DNA of 64,000 nucleotides from Gonatopus flavifemur (taxonomy: Eukaryota > Arthropoda > Insecta > Hymenoptera > Dryinidae), in assembly GCA_018340375.1 (NCBI GenBank), contig JAFFJZ010000001.1, positions 78,856,001-78,920,000 on the forward strand, given 5' to 3'. Below are positions 25,791 to 39,621 of the stretch, in pieces; position 1 is the first letter of the stretch, and each line of letters begins with the position of its first letter. The translations under genes and the position numbers were made by a program. The notes beneath the pieces are model-generated. The model made no database searches, was not told the origin of the DNA, and was given only the letters and a program-made list of their open reading frames with translations.

Positions 25791-28327
25791 TTTTTTTTAG
25801 CCAAGTAATAACATAGTGAAGCATCAACAAAGCAAGCATAGTTTCTTCAGAGAAGCAAAAATTAACACTGAAATCGTATAACTGGAATTAATAGGTTAGA
25901 ATTGGTAGATACAAATCCATCAATTGATTGTAAAATCTATGAATCATGAACTGCAAACATACCCCAGAAAATCAGAATTAGTTTAGAATGATACCAGTTG
26001 TTTAACAGGTGTAACTTTATGCAAATTCACTCCAGGCAACTTAAATTCTTGATTTGTTGTTTTTGTTTTTAGTTACTGCAACTTGAGAGTTTTCTAAGTG
26101 GATCGCTGCAGCCAGTATGATACTTAATCCAATTTTGTTGAAGTCAAGAATCGGAAATGCTATAATTCAGTTTCAATATCTGAACGAGTCATAGCTGTGG
26201 TTGTATGCAATCATTCACTATCGAGAATCAACGCCTTTTGCCTCGAAATTTCCATATTTTGGATTTTATATTGCATATGTGATAAACACAAACGAATTTT
26301 CATAATTGAGGGGGGGGGGGTTCATCAAGCGATCCCGGAATAAGATGATTTTTTCGGATTTTGTTTTTCATGGAAGGAAGTAAATAAAGAAGTGGATAAA
26401 GAACTAAGTCCTGAAACATGACTGTCTAAAAAAATTTTGGTAGTATTTTTCTCTTCAAAGTGCTGAAAACAGGAAAAGAGAAACAAACGTCATTTGTTTT
26501 TAGGTTCATCCGCCAATCAATTGAATCTACTTTAAAATGAAAAAAAAGCTATTCATTCGGTAGTTCTTGAGATATCTTACAGACAGACTTGAAAACCATG
26601 GTTCCGAGAAGAACGTTCCTAAAGTTTCACTATAAGAATTTTTTAATTGGGAAAAATTGTTTAATGCACTTGAGGTCTCATTGAATAAGTGTTGAAAAAC
26701 TCGAATTTTTCATTCACTTCCTTTCATGAAAAAAAAAAAAAAAAGAAAACTCACTCCTTATGAGATCACAAGACCTGTGATTTTACGACGGTCAAGGTAT
26801 AAATAAAAGCTTATGTTTATAAAACACCTTTGTGTGAATTTTTACTCATAGAACAATTTTTCCTTCTCAAAATCTCTGCTTCCTACGCCATAAAGCTCTC
26901 ATGATGAAGTTATATCATCTTTTATAATCTGAATCAAAATAATTCATGCGGACGTATTCATGTATCTTCTTTAACGTATAAATCAGTGAAATAACCAGTT
27001 TTTAAATTTTTCTTCGGCGAATCTCAATGATTTACTGATAAGCTATACTCAACATCAATGAAATCACGATTTATAAAAGCGCATAAAGAAATATGTATCG
27101 AAATAATGACGTTCTGTTTTTCATATTGCGTTAGGAACAAGTATTTGCAAAAAGTAAACAATTCACGTTTTTTTCGCTTGCAAAAATAATCTCATTTGAC
27201 AACGAACGCTTTGATTTTTAGCAAATGATATTGATAAATTCTTCTCCTCCAAAGATCGTAAATTAGTTGAATGATGGCTGAAGTGGAAAATCTAAAATGT
27301 AAAATGTTAGGGCAAATCTCATTCTATCGTTTCTCACATTTGATATTATGTATGCACATTATACATTCGTAACCGGGTATTTAATACACTTATGTAAAAA
27401 AAAGTCTTGCATGTTCCATGCATGAGCAAATCGCTAGGGAGTGTGGGTCAGGCTTTGGTCATGTATGACCATGCTCATAATCTCATATAGATATTATCAT
27501 AAATTTGATTTTTTTTTGTAATAGTTGTTTAGTGTCTAAATTAAATAGTACCGTTTATGAATATATCAATTCATGCCTGTCGAACATGGAATTGTTTCTC
27601 ACAATAAGGTCATATATGAAACAAGCAAAAATATATTTTTGATTGATTCATAAATCAGATTCATACAAACTAACCGTCGTTGAAGTTTGAATCGTTTATC
27701 GAAACGCCTTCAAGAGAACACAAACTTTTCAAGTCAAATGTAGGTTCGTTGTACGTAAATTTACGCTGATGGAATGTTCAATGAACCTTTAGACGCCCAG
27801 ACATCCAATGCATCCTCATTGAAAAATTTCTTGAACAACTTTGTGTTCTTTAAGGGGTGTTAGTAATTGAATACAAAAATACTGAACCGCGAGCATCCTT
27901 TTGATTTTATTTAGAAAAAGACATCCATCATCTTATTTTATTCAAGGGAATTGATTGTGGAACCCTCTCGCCAATTCAGTATTATCAATTCCGCTACACG
28001 ATGCAAACTTCAGCGATATAAAACTAACGACTCGTAAATACATTTGAATTCCATCAAAATCACATAAGAAGTTCTTGAATGTTCCATAATTATTCTGTAA
28101 ATGAAGTTATTTTAGGAAAATTTATATGGTTATTCCAAACAGGTTTGTAAGATTTTCCTGAAAAATTTCTAGGATTTTGAATCCCTTGAGTTGATTTGAT
28201 CAACGGAATACCACTGATAGAAACCTCAGATGTTCCTGAGATGAACCTATGATGTTCAATTTGGCTATTTGGTGATAAGAAATTAGAGCCTATGAGTGTA
28301 GTAAAATACGTTTCTTTGTTACTTCCC

Positions 28328-28435
28328 TAGCATGTACGTGACAAGGGACCCACCTCGGCCCAGTATGGCCCCCATCTCGCTAATATGGGCCCAAGACTGG
28401 GCCAGGTTGGGGCCAGAGTTCATACACGTTAGGGT
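28328..28435. repeat. GC-rich inverted repeat
   Basis: A 108-bp near-palindrome centred near 28382. The two arms share GGCCCAGT and GCCC blocks at about 70 percent identity over about 50 bases. It stands out as a GC-rich island in AT-rich DNA and is probably a small foldback element. Confidence 0.4.
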
Positions 28436-29695
28436 TACTAGATCAGACTTTTCATAGTCAATGATTAGATATCTACATAGATTAAAATAAAGGACTCGAC
28501 AAGCCCTTCTCCCGTTTGTAGGCAATATGTGTTAAATATGCAAGAAAAACTCATACAGAATGTTTCAGGAGTGATACCCTGAGAAACAAATTCAATCAGA
28601 TCTATTGGCTACATCAGTCAATTCTGTTGGTCGGATCCAGGAGACCGATAACAGGAGGATTTATTCTCGCGAACCATCAGTCGCCCCTGGCTGTTGATAA
28701 AGCCTGTTGGCGCGTCAATAAGAACTTCTGTTTTCGGCCAGTAAATGCTCCTGGTTCATGAAGCTGAAACTGTTAGCCGTAAAACCAGCAACCAATTGTT
28801 ATAACTTTTCACACAAAATTTGTATCAAGGATTCAAGCATCTGAAAAGTATAGTGGAACGCTGTGCAATCAATATCTGGTGTAAAAAAAGCTTCAACAAA
28901 GTGGAATCAAAAGTTACAACACCTGGCTGCTAGCTTCAACTTCATTCCTAGTTCGTGCTTCACTTGAATAATTACCCGTAGTTGGTAGACCGTATTAGAT
29001 TTGGTTATCCCAACGTAAGGGATAATAATACATTTCATGGTACGAATTGAAGGAACAAGTTGATAATTAGAAGGATTGACATTTTCTTTTTGAAGAGAAA
29101 AATTTCTGATTTGATCGCAGTTGGCCAAATTGAGATGAATGAGATTCTCCTTGAAATCATCATAACAAAGTCTTATTAATGTCGACGTATTCACTTCCAA
29201 TCAAGTTTTAGGGGAGAATTCTAACGCACCAATGATATTTTGAGATAAGTAAACCTCTGATCGAAACCATTCTGATTCCCTTTCATAATATGAGCATTAA
29301 AAGCATCACAATTCACGTGAAGAGTACTTGAACATGGAAAATTTCCCGCTCCAATGAAATTTGTATCAAAAGTGAAAAAGTTGAGTAAGGCTGTAAGAGC
29401 AGTTTCGTCAAAATTATCCCCAACTTAATTTCAGAATTAATTTCCCATTATTTGATCCAGTATGATCATCATGTAATATTTATTGTGAAGACACAACGCA
29501 TATGAGTGTGTGTATTGACATGAGAATATGATTTCTGATGACAGATGTCGATGATAATGTGATAACTAAGCTCCAAGTCTCTTAATTTGATTTTTCTGAT
29601 CAATTGAATCAATACGAGTGGGTTGAAGAATATCATTTCCATGGTAGTATATCATGATATAATTTAGAAAGCATAATGTATTGAATTTCTTACTA

Positions 29696-29825
29696 CATGG
29701 AAAAAAATAATTCGCTATGGTAGGCTACGGACAGCTAGGAATCAGTAATGGTAGCTGTTTCGCGAGTTTGATATTTGAATAGCTAAAAATATGACTGTGA
29801 CAGCTGAAAAATAGCTTTCTTTCCG
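29696..29825. mobile_element. Degenerate MITE related to MITE A
   Basis: Preceded by TA, it starts CATGGAAAAAAATAATTCGC, close to the MITE A end. The interior shares ACGGACAGC and the TGTGACAGCTGAAAAATAGC type of sequence. The right end reads CTTTCTTTCCG followed by TA. The arms have decayed, so limits are approximate. Confidence 0.45.
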
Positions 29826-30733
29826 TAGGAAGAGATACAACATCTTGGAAAATTTATGCATTACAGTATCCTTCAGAACTGGTTGTTTCAGTGGAAGCTT
29901 TTAGACTGAGAACAACAGAATAGAGATCGGTCACCCAGAAACTGTTTGAGTGGCTTTACAAGAACCCTTTCCGAACAGCGATTCGTAGTTCTCTCAGATA
30001 CACAGACATGAAAATGAGAATCGAAGAAAATTTGTTTTTCCTAGTCTTCAGTGTTATCTATAAGTCATCTTGTTGACCAGTTTAGGATCGTCGTGTCTTT
30101 AGAACACGTTCCGTAAGATACCGTTGGAGTTTGAATTGTTTATCGAAATGAATTCAAGTTCGAATATGGGAAAATTCTATTTGGAATTGATGGAGGTATT
30201 TCAAAATCAGTTCTCTTGAATTAGATACGGCGATTAAGTATGTGATTTTCGTATTGGATTATAAATTCATTCCGATAAACGTTTTAAACTTCCTCGACAT
30301 TTTTGTAAATGCAATGGGATGAAACAAAACAAATTTGACTGGGAGACCCTCGGAGATTTCTTTCCATTCGGACTTTAGGGATAGAAAATTCTGTCCATAT
30401 AGTAACAAATGTCTCACCAATCTCATAAACTATGTACCGCGATACTACAATGTTTTAGGAATATAACAGAAAACATTCTTTAATGTTTCTAAAGCACTTT
30501 GCTGTATATTCGATGTTTGAACGAATGTATCCAAATCCCTGAGTTATCATTAGCAGATTACACTTTGACATGAACCGGGAAAAGATCCAAGTTAGAGGGA
30601 AATAAGTCACTGTTCGATGTACGTAATTTCTTCCTATATTAACATGCACGACACCAATACCACCCAACAATTTAAACGGATGAATAATTCACGAATAGAG
30701 GCAAAAACATCACATCGAAACCAGATTCTTACC

Positions 30734-31560
30734 TTATCTCGACAGAGCGTCGGCGAATCCACACACAATGAGAGAAAAAGAGTAATTTAGAGAAAGAGAG
30801 AAACCACAATCACGATCACACGTTTCCGAGGATGTCGATTTGTAACTTTGTACAAGAAGAAAGGGAGGAATACGTTATCTATGTTTTATCACTATGTTAT
30901 CACCAATGCAACACTCCACCGTACACACACACAGCACATTGTGGCGGATTGTTGTTTGTAACTTTTTCTCTTTCTCTAGAATTTCCTTCCTTTTTTCTTG
31001 ATCCCTCAGAGTTTTCTCTTTCCTTCACTCCACTCCACTCGACACGTATCAATGGATGTTCTCTCTGTTATATGTATTATATACCATACACTAAGAGTCC
31101 TATCGAAACGTATCAGCACAAGACGTATGAGAGGAATTCAAACGATTGTCTGCTCCTTCTTCATCAGTTTCAACTTCCTCTTAACTTCGTCGGATTCGAG
31201 TACTCTGTCTCTCCGAAGATTTGAATTTTGAATCGATCGTCGGATGAGGAAAAGGATTTTCCTTATATTGAATCAACTTCATTCGAATTCCGTGGAAAAA
31301 CGCGCTAAGCTCGTTCGATTCGCGCGCGCGCACGTTAATCGAGTATCGATGCAACTGTCGTGACAACCGGCGCGAAACTAAGACGCAGGAAAACACGAAA
31401 GCCTACGTCGCCCCCACGTTCAATTCCAACATCGTCTCTTTACGTATAACTTCGACCTTGTTCGGCACAACGTGGCGACGCCTACAAAACGTCGGCCCAA
31501 CCTCCTAGCGGGCGTTAACTCATCCCTTTCCCGTATCCTTCATTGCGTGCTCGTTGCTTG
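30734..31560 (-). promoter_or_regulatory. CpG-rich island; candidate distal promoter or first exon of grn
   Basis: This stretch is clearly richer in G+C and CpG than its surroundings, with a CGCGCGCGCG run near 31322-31331 and several CG-dense blocks up to about 31.5 kb. Its left end carries a consensus minus-strand donor, GATAAG|GTAAGA, with the intron starting at 30732. That would let a leader exon here splice to the grn start-codon exon 17 kb away. A 71-codon minus-strand open frame inside has no recognisable motif and is probably leader sequence. It could equally be the promoter of an unrelated or divergent transcript. Confidence 0.35.
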
Positions 31561-32207
31561 CCTCTTTCTTCTTTTATCCCCACACGCGAATAAAACTACC
31601 AGCTCGTAGGTTTCTTTCTTCCTCTCTTTCCCTTCCTCTTTCTCTCATTACCGGTTGCTTTCTGTTGCTATTTCCACTGCATCCTTGCTCGCCTTCTTGC
31701 TTTCTTGCTTTCTTGCTTTCTGTCAACAAGACTTGAGAATCTTCCAAAGTTTATTTATCTTCACTTCAAATGTATTCAAACTTTGATTAGATTCCTGTTC
31801 AAGATTTTTATCGTCGAATTAGGATTTATTTACATACGACGGGGTACGTGGGGAAACCTGTAGCGTCTCGTAGAATGTAAGAATATCGGAATTGTTAATA
31901 TTTGGATAGGAAGTTTGATATCGAGGGTATGGAATTTCAAATTATGTAAGTATTCTTCTCGTACTTGGGGAGACCAATGCTTCGGTATGCAGATCCTTTT
32001 GAGCTCCAAAGGTATAATTTTGTGATAAAATCCAGTTGGGGGTGGGCGATATTTGAAAACATTCATGTTTTTTGTAAGAAAAATACATAATTTCTATTGA
32101 ACCTAATGAAATACTAGTACTAGGTAGTCCAATCAAATCCAAACTTGTCTTTGAGACTTTGAGTCAATCCATTTCGAATTATATATATTTTTGATATAAT
32201 TTATATA

Positions 32208-32434
32208 CACGGAGAAAAAAGTATTGCTGGCATAACAAACAGGTTTGTTACTATAGCGCCTACAAGAAAAATAAGCTGAAAGAGCAAGAAAAATGATTGA
32301 CACAGCGACATTTTTTTGCTGACATAAAAAAATTTGTTCACAGAACTAACGTCTTAGCTGCTGGAGTGAATATTTTTGCAAGGACAACAAATTTCTTTGT
32401 AGGCGCTATAGTAGCAAACCATTTTTTCTCCGTG
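32208..32434. mobile_element. MITE B, TA-flanked, CACGGAG ends
   Basis: A 227-bp element starts CACGGAGAAAAAAGTATTGC and ends with ATTTTTTCTCCGTG, flanked by TA at 32206-32207 and 32435-32436. Both arms carry TACTATAGCGCCTACAA in inverse orientation. The left arm has an insertion of about 20 bases relative to the right. It is non-coding. Confidence 0.75.
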
Positions 32435-32469
32435 TACAAGTTTTCCATCTTGCATCGAAAAATGTTCAG

Positions 32470-32572
32470 CGTTCAATGTAATTCGTATATACAATTATAT
32501 AAAAATTAAATATAAAATATATTGAATTGTATATAAATTATGTATAATTTTGAAAATGTTGCCTTAGGGGAT
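32470..32572. repeat. AT-palindromic element, copy 1
   Basis: Contains TATATAAATTATGTATAATT followed by TTGAAAATGTTGCC, the right-end signature shared by the family (see copies at 32.7, 33.3, 43.1, 45.2, 46.2, 56.7 kb). The left end is degenerate. Confidence 0.45.
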
Positions 32573-32689
32573 GTGAAGTTCCACGTGGGGATGAATACTT
32601 TGATGTATATAGGGTATAAAAATATTTTCACATAACAAAGAATCTGATTTAAAGAATCAATTGCATTCTATTGCAGTTTCAACATCTGA

Positions 32690-32812
32690 ATTTCTGTTTT
32701 CATATATATCAACATGAAATGTGCTTATAAAATGTACATAAAAATTATATACGATTTATATATAAAGTGTACTGAATTATATATAAATTTTTCTATTAGG
32801 GTGCATAAAATA
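32690..32812. repeat. AT-palindromic element, copy 2
   Basis: Shares the TATACGATTTATATATAAAG and GAATTATATATAAATTTT blocks and a TTAGGGTG right edge with its neighbours. It is degenerate. Confidence 0.4.
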
Positions 32813-32912
32813 TCTAGATCTCGAATTCATCGAACCCAAAAGCATGAACAAAATATGACTCAAAGAGTTCGGAAATTTTAACATTTCCCAATGTTGCAGA
32901 TAAAGGAGTGAT

Positions 32913-33029
32913 TAGCTGTGAGCTAATTTTATAGCTCCTGGAGTTAAATTTTGGTTAATGTCGCTAAGAAATTGACTGTACTAAGATATTCAGCTGTAAT
33001 AGCTAAAATTAGGCTAATACAGCTACAAA
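32913..33029. repeat. TAGCTG-rich inverted repeat, possibly MITE A-related
   Basis: ATTAGCTGTGAGCTAATTTT and an inverse TAGCTGTATTAGCCTAATTT form imperfect arms. The words resemble the MITE A interior. Ends are not defined. Confidence 0.3.
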
Positions 33030-33258
33030 CTTCATTCCATTTGGGGTGTTTTGTTATTGTCACTATTAATTCAGGGAAAACAGGATTGTTATAAAATATT
33101 TGTGAGGAATGTACCCAAAATTTGGAGTGGATTCACCATGAGCTGATAGTTCCACTTTGAGAAATAACAAAACGACTTTCAATTTTCAATAATCTCACTA
33201 CGAATTTTGGCTGAACTCACTAATAATATTCTTCGGCAATTTTGTTGTTCCTTGAATT

Positions 33259-33379
33259 CTCAGGTAGAAAAATTTTCCTGATTGTATATGGTTTTTATAG
33301 AATTATATATAACTTGTATATAAACTGTATGTAATTATATATAAATTATATATAATTTTGGAAATATCTCGACTGGGGT
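33259..33379. repeat. AT-palindromic element, copy 3
   Basis: The left edge CTCAGGTAGAAAAATTTT and right edge TTTGGAAATATCTCGACTGG enclose alternating TATA blocks. This is the family layout. Confidence 0.5.
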
Positions 33380-36300
33380 TGATTTTTCTAAATAAATATT
33401 AATAATGTAGAATTTTTCCCGTATTTATGCATGAAATACTTGAATTTGATTGTCTCGTAGGAGCGTCTTACTCGTTGAACTTGAAACATGAAGTTTTCGA
33501 TTTTATTCGCCACATCAAAAAAATGTGTTCAATCATTAGTAAGTTGCATCGTAAGTTATTTTCAATGATGAGTTTATATTCTATCATCTAGCTTCCAAAC
33601 TGGGCTTTGAAGAACTTTCAAGTGATTGTCATGATTCATGAAGCCTAATTTACTTCGTAATAAACAAGTAATGAGTGAGAATTTTGAAAAATTTGATGGT
33701 AATCCAAAAACTAATAGACGATTCCTTGTTTTGTAGGAAAAGTATTTGGTTTTTATAGATTTGTATAAAATTTAGATGAATATTCGAGATATAATTTCTA
33801 TGAGAAGGAATCGATTCTAAATTATCATCCGTGAGACAAGCTAAAACATTTGCCTAGGATGGCAAAATTTTAAACTTTTTATTGAATCAGAGTAAAAAAT
33901 CGAACCAAACTTGATTTGCTTCGTAAAACGCGACAGTTTGGATTCAAATGTAATGTCAATTGATTATAAATTTTCAATTCCTTCCGAATCTACAGGCTTA
34001 GACCACAAAAAATAAATTACGTATCAGATCATGAAGATGTATATTCATGAACTTCTATTGATATATTATGACAGACTATCACTAGTTATGATTAATAGTA
34101 TTAGAACATTTTCTTTTCAAGTCTCATCATTCGGATACCATCTAAGTCAATCATTTACCTGGCCATCATTTGCAAGATCATATGATAAATCTGAATAAAG
34201 TGCAAACGCTCCTCTCCTGCAGGCAAAGTACATGAAGAATCACAGCAAGGTGCGTTACATTCGGTTAATCGATCTACCAAGATGACTACTGGACGTTTGC
34301 ATGTAGATACATTTGTTGCACGGAGATGTAGAGGAAAAGGCTGAAACTTGAACTGAAATTCCTTTTACATAAAGAGTACGTCTTCTTCCCCTGATCTGAT
34401 TTCATCGGAAACTCATTTGAAGGACCCATTCGTCTGCAAAATATTTTCTCCATCTTGTTTTCATCGGAACGAAAAATTATGGAAGGAAATGTTATACTTC
34501 ACGGCGATATATGTTGAACGTATTTTTCGATATGTGACATTCGAATAACTTTGATTGTTATTGATTTATATGAATCCACAACAGTTGTCTACAACGAGAT
34601 CACAAATACCTGCTTGTTTCAGATTTCAAGGGATAAAGATTTCAGCAGAAATCTGAATAAACTTTACGCACGTTCTATGTAAAACAACGTTAGAAGTCAC
34701 ATAATATGAATATCGCACATCACTAGTGTTTCGCACCACACCAAAACCATATTGATTTTCAAAGAGTAATGCAACACTCCTACGAGATTACGAATTCCTA
34801 GGCCAAGATTGAAGCCTGACGAGACGAAAAGACACCAAAACACTATATGTATCACACCTGTGAATTTTAATCATTAGCATATATACACAACTAAAAATTG
34901 TATAACAGCTTCAACTTTCTGTATCTTCAAAATCCATCGCGTGCTCAACGTGAAATAGTATTTGATGTTTCCATGTCGTCATAAGATCCAATGTGGTATG
35001 CGATTTACTGAAAACTTCGATATTCGAAAACAGGGACAATTTTTACGATCACTCTTTGTTGATTGAAAACGATTAACATTACGTAACTTCACAAATCCAA
35101 TCACCAATGATTCAGTGAAGTTTTGAAAATAATAGAAAATTCTATGATAGGTTTTTTTTCTTATGCAAGAAAAAAATCAGCGCATGATTCTTTGTTCATT
35201 AAAATTCATATTTTCCCCGCATAATCGGAGAGAAGTACATTGACCTAAGGAATTAAAAAAACCAACAGAAACATTAAATTTCAACTCCTATGAAATTGAA
35301 TTCTAGAAGATTTACAATCATTCATTTGAATCTGATCTGACAGTGAACTTGAACAGAATCCGGTTTTTTCGATTTCGTCAGTATGCGGCATACGTTAACA
35401 CTGAATACGTCGAATTCGTCATTCAATATCCGATTTCTTCGTGACGGATGGATTATTTATTTGCGATAGACACTAAACGTTATAAAAGTGAATATGTGAG
35501 AGAATAAATTTGAATACGTTAAGAATCGTTGGAAAATCAAAATCCTTCAAGTTTCGGAAATTATAAGAATGGCATTGATGGATTCTCAACATTCTATTCC
35601 TTCCGCCACACGAATTCGAAGTAAGTAGATTCAAAAATGAATTTGAGAATTTATTTTGAAGATACTTCGGACTCGGATTCCGAGAGATCTTTTACCGAAA
35701 GTGCTTCTTTTCGTAAGTAGTCATCGGGCTGGCCTTACACAAGAGTATAATGAATGGACTCTGATGTTCCGATAGAAGGGATCGGAAACTCAACTTTTGA
35801 TCATGGCGAAGCAGAATATAAATTTGGGAAACATAAATCCCGTATGAAATACGAAAAGATTGATGCTACAACTATATAGATTTTTTGATTGTCCACGATG
35901 TATACGTGCAAAGTATATCGAAACAAAATATCGAACAAATTATTTCTATCAACCAGTTCCTGTTAATTTTTTGGATGAGTTGGATTGAACTGATAGGATA
36001 AACCAAGTTAAATGATGAATTTCTAGAATATCTGAGTTTTTTTATTAATTTAATTTGATGTGAAATTTCATCAATCTCGGTACACGACAAGACAACGTTC
36101 TTGCTTATGATATCGAGCAAACTCGTGTCTCGTACGAAGACCATCAATCGAATATTCTTCATGTTACACTCGACTTCACAGCTCTAAGTGGTTATACTCT
36201 GACGTGGCTTGTTGAATGAATACAGTAGAGAAATGCTGATATTCAAGATTAATGCGCAGGATAAAATCAGATACAAATGTGAATCCGACTACATCAATCC

Positions 36301-37829
36301 ACGTACACCCATACTATAATATTTATGTATTCATATAAATAGCGCGTATGGACTTCTTCTTGGAACCAATTGATATTTTCAACGAAATACTACGGTTTAA
36401 AAAATCTAAATACAAATAAAGTTTTTTAATTTTTCCGATCGTCCGCAGCATCACCCGATGTTCCTGTCATTCACAAAAAAAAGAACAAAACAAAATGACT
36501 AAGAACGATAATGTACAAGCTCATCGAAAATTCCCTCTATTTATACGGAAAGAGAGTTCATCGTACTCGGAATTCATTAAATCATTCCCTTCTTATTATC
36601 TTGTTCGATAAATATCACGAACAAGAGTGAAAGATGAAACGATAATCAGAACTGGCAGAGACTTTCGGAATACAATTCCATGTCCCATTGGAGCTTAACG
36701 GTCGGTAGCAGAAAATTCAATGTTCCCAGGCAGATTTAATGCAGTCCTCACCACCGATTGGCAGATACAACAGTACCGCTGTGCCAAATCGAGCCCATCA
36801 GTCAGCCACGGTTTGCATATCCTCGCTTTCCTCTACGCATGAGTATGCTATATTTACGACCTATGCGCATATTCAACTCGAGCGAAGAAAGCTTTATGTA
36901 TACGTTATAATAATAATGGACTTGTACATTTCTTTGCTTATGATTTATACGCGTAGATAAGTCAATTGTGGCTGCTCCGTAATTCACCCTTTGGCAACGT
37001 AATGAATTTATGAATTCTCTAAAGATTCATTATTCCTCCATGAAAATTTCTTCTTTGCGATAAGGAAAAGTTTGATAAAGGTGACATCGGGAAGAGTATA
37101 TTTTATTTGATTTAACAACCTCATTTGCAAGGAAGAATCCTTTAAATGAAGCGAACAAACATACGTATACGAGGTAGAAATTTATTCATTTTTGAAGAAT
37201 AAGCGGGAACAATTTTTATAACTTACTTAATACACTAAAAAAAACTGCATGCTATACGAAATAAAAATTCTGCTGCTTGAAAATATAGAACTTTTTTTAG
37301 GTTTTTATTGAAACAGAAACAGGGAGGTGCAGAAAATCAATTTTTCACATGAAAATATGGAAGATTACGAATATTTAGGAAGAAAAATTGGGCAGGGTTG
37401 AAATTTTACAATCTAAATTTATCATCTTTTATAAAGCGTTCAACCCATCAGTGTGATAATGAGAAATATTTAACCTAACGATCCATAACGGTGTAAAAAG
37501 CATTCAGGGATACTAAATCGTTATATCAATTACGCTATGGTTACCTCAGGAACTGGAGGACTGTAATTTTTTCTTCATACATAATTTCTGAAATTCCTTG
37601 ATAAAACGAATCTAACGTGAATCTGTTTTGCTTTCTAATAATGATTTACATATAATTCGATACCATGGTAAGATTCTTCCTCTCATCAAGCTCATTCACG
37701 GTCACCAAACAGAGGAAAATTTGATCTCGCGATATCTCTACGTGGACTGTAAATGGGTTGATGGGAGTTACAAAAGCTTCTCGTGGAATCATTCCGTCGG
37801 ATCAGAGCGAATGTAAGGTTTCGCTGCTG

Positions 37830-38330
37830 GATTTATATTCTCGAGTTCTTACGGGTGTGTAAGTTTTCGACGAGCGTGCACGCACACTCGTAAATATACA
37901 TCTCTGTATACACGTATAGATATAAATGAATGAAAGAGATGCTTTCTACGATCGGTCGCCCTAAATTCAGATCGGATCGAGGAAAACGAGAGCCAACGCC
38001 ACGTGCCTCGCGCGCGAAGATTACACACTTGAAATACGTGTGGGTGTGTATATGTATGTATCGATGTATGCGGATATACAAACGCACGCACACGTGTATA
38101 TCAAAAACGTTTACCACCAAGTCGATCTTGATGCCGCGGGTCTATCTAGATGAGATACGACGATTAAGATATATACGCCCCCCAAAAACCGAACTCTGAA
38201 ATCCGAGCAAGAGATGTTACGATGAGTTGAATCAAGATGTTGATATCTCTCCCGTCCCAGACTTTGTGTCACAGGTTGTCCCAGGTCGGGATATCCGATA
38301 GGAGGCTTGCACGGTAATGTTCACCGATCT
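37830..38330. promoter_or_regulatory. GC-richer island, candidate regulatory element
   Basis: Locally raised CpG and GC, a CACGTG E-box within CGCCACGTGCC at about 38000, a CGCGCG run, GT/CA-rich stretches and paired GATCTCGATC / CTCGAGATCGG words near 38310-38360. Overlapping open frames on both strands lack motifs. Function is inferred from composition. Confidence 0.25.
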
Positions 38331-39568
38331 CGATCTTTCCATACACCTCGAGATCGGTCGATGACATAGATACTTAACGATAATAAAATCCTGTGATATT
38401 ATCGAAGGTTATATTAAAACGATATGAGGCTCTTTTGCCAAGTGGTTGGTCGAACGATATCCTCATGTTGGAATACATAATACCCTGGGAGAAGTTATTA
38501 TTCCCTATATTATCGAAAAAAGTAGTACCATAGGATCCAACAATCCTTTTTAGTTACTATTTTTTAGTCGCCACAATTATAAAAATGTAATTGGGTCCTT
38601 TCGATAGACTCAATCAATTTTAATTCTCTTAAGGTATCCATGGGAAAAATAAGTCATCCAGATTCTAATCGCCTACATCACTTGATACAATAAATTTTAA
38701 TAATTCGTTGATTTGCTCATCTTGCTTCCTTTTCAACCAAGTTAAAAAATTATTCAAACTCGGGGCACGAATATTTTTCGAATTTGAGCTTCCTCCAAGA
38801 GTTATTTATTTTTCCTTAAGAGAATTAAGAGAATTCAACGGAAAGAAATAAATCATAATCCAGAAGTTGTGATGATCATAGATTCAAATTTTTATTGTCA
38901 ATTTAATAATCCTTTGATATTGAGAATGAACCATTCATTATGCATGTTATTGAATTATCGAAATGTTTGAATTTCGATATCAGCCTTGATAATCGTGATT
39001 CGGAAAATGTAAAAGCTGTATATCGAATGAGATTATTTCTCGAATTTTAATGTTCCGATAATTACAAGTTTTTGTATTTCGAATACCTTTGAAAATTTAT
39101 TTGCATTTGTAAATGTGGGTTTACGATTGAACAGAATCATTCTTCATTTCAATTCATGTACTACATCTGATCCCTGATACGCAATTATATTTCATAGGGG
39201 TCATTTATCAGCTCAGGGCTGAAGTTCTTATTTATTTCATGTTAATTGATTTTACCTGTTGGAAGAAGAAAATTATTGTGTCAATTTCTCACAATTTGAT
39301 ATAAAATTATCATTCTCTTGAATTCTCTGATCGATTCTCGTATAGAAACATTCTCAGTTGAAATTCAAAGCTCGTAAGATTTCTAGCGAAAGAACCTGGT
39401 TGTTCTTACAGATTGCTTGTACGAATTGTGATACTACGATGGGTATGACCTCCAGAATATTCGAATGAAAACGATAAATCACAAGTATTCGGTTTCAATT
39501 TTCACAATCATTTTCTGCGATCAGTTCAATTATTTGTCATAATATAATTATCCATGTGGAAACTGCCG

Positions 39569-39621
39569 GAGTTGACAAATGGCCTGGTACTGGCAAGGTT
39601 GTATTTGTCAGACTCCGACAG
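39569..39621. repeat. Short hairpin with 14-15 bp stem
   Basis: CGGAGTTGACAAAT and CGGAGTCTGACAAAT (inverse of the right arm) pair around a 24-base loop containing GGCCTGGTACTGGC. It is probably a foldback relic resembling the element at 49.4 kb. Confidence 0.35.

Larger units (their letters stand above)
15630..30733. other. AT-rich non-coding stretch upstream of the proximal grn promoter
   Basis: About 15 kb of AT-rich DNA without a convincing gene. Open frames are short and lack motifs. The repeats seen are listed separately (20.8, 22.8, 25.4, 28.3, 29.7 kb). An 11-base poly-G run lies at 26310-26320. If the distal promoter at 31 kb is used, this stretch is a leader intron; otherwise it is 5' flank. 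Confidence 0.5.
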
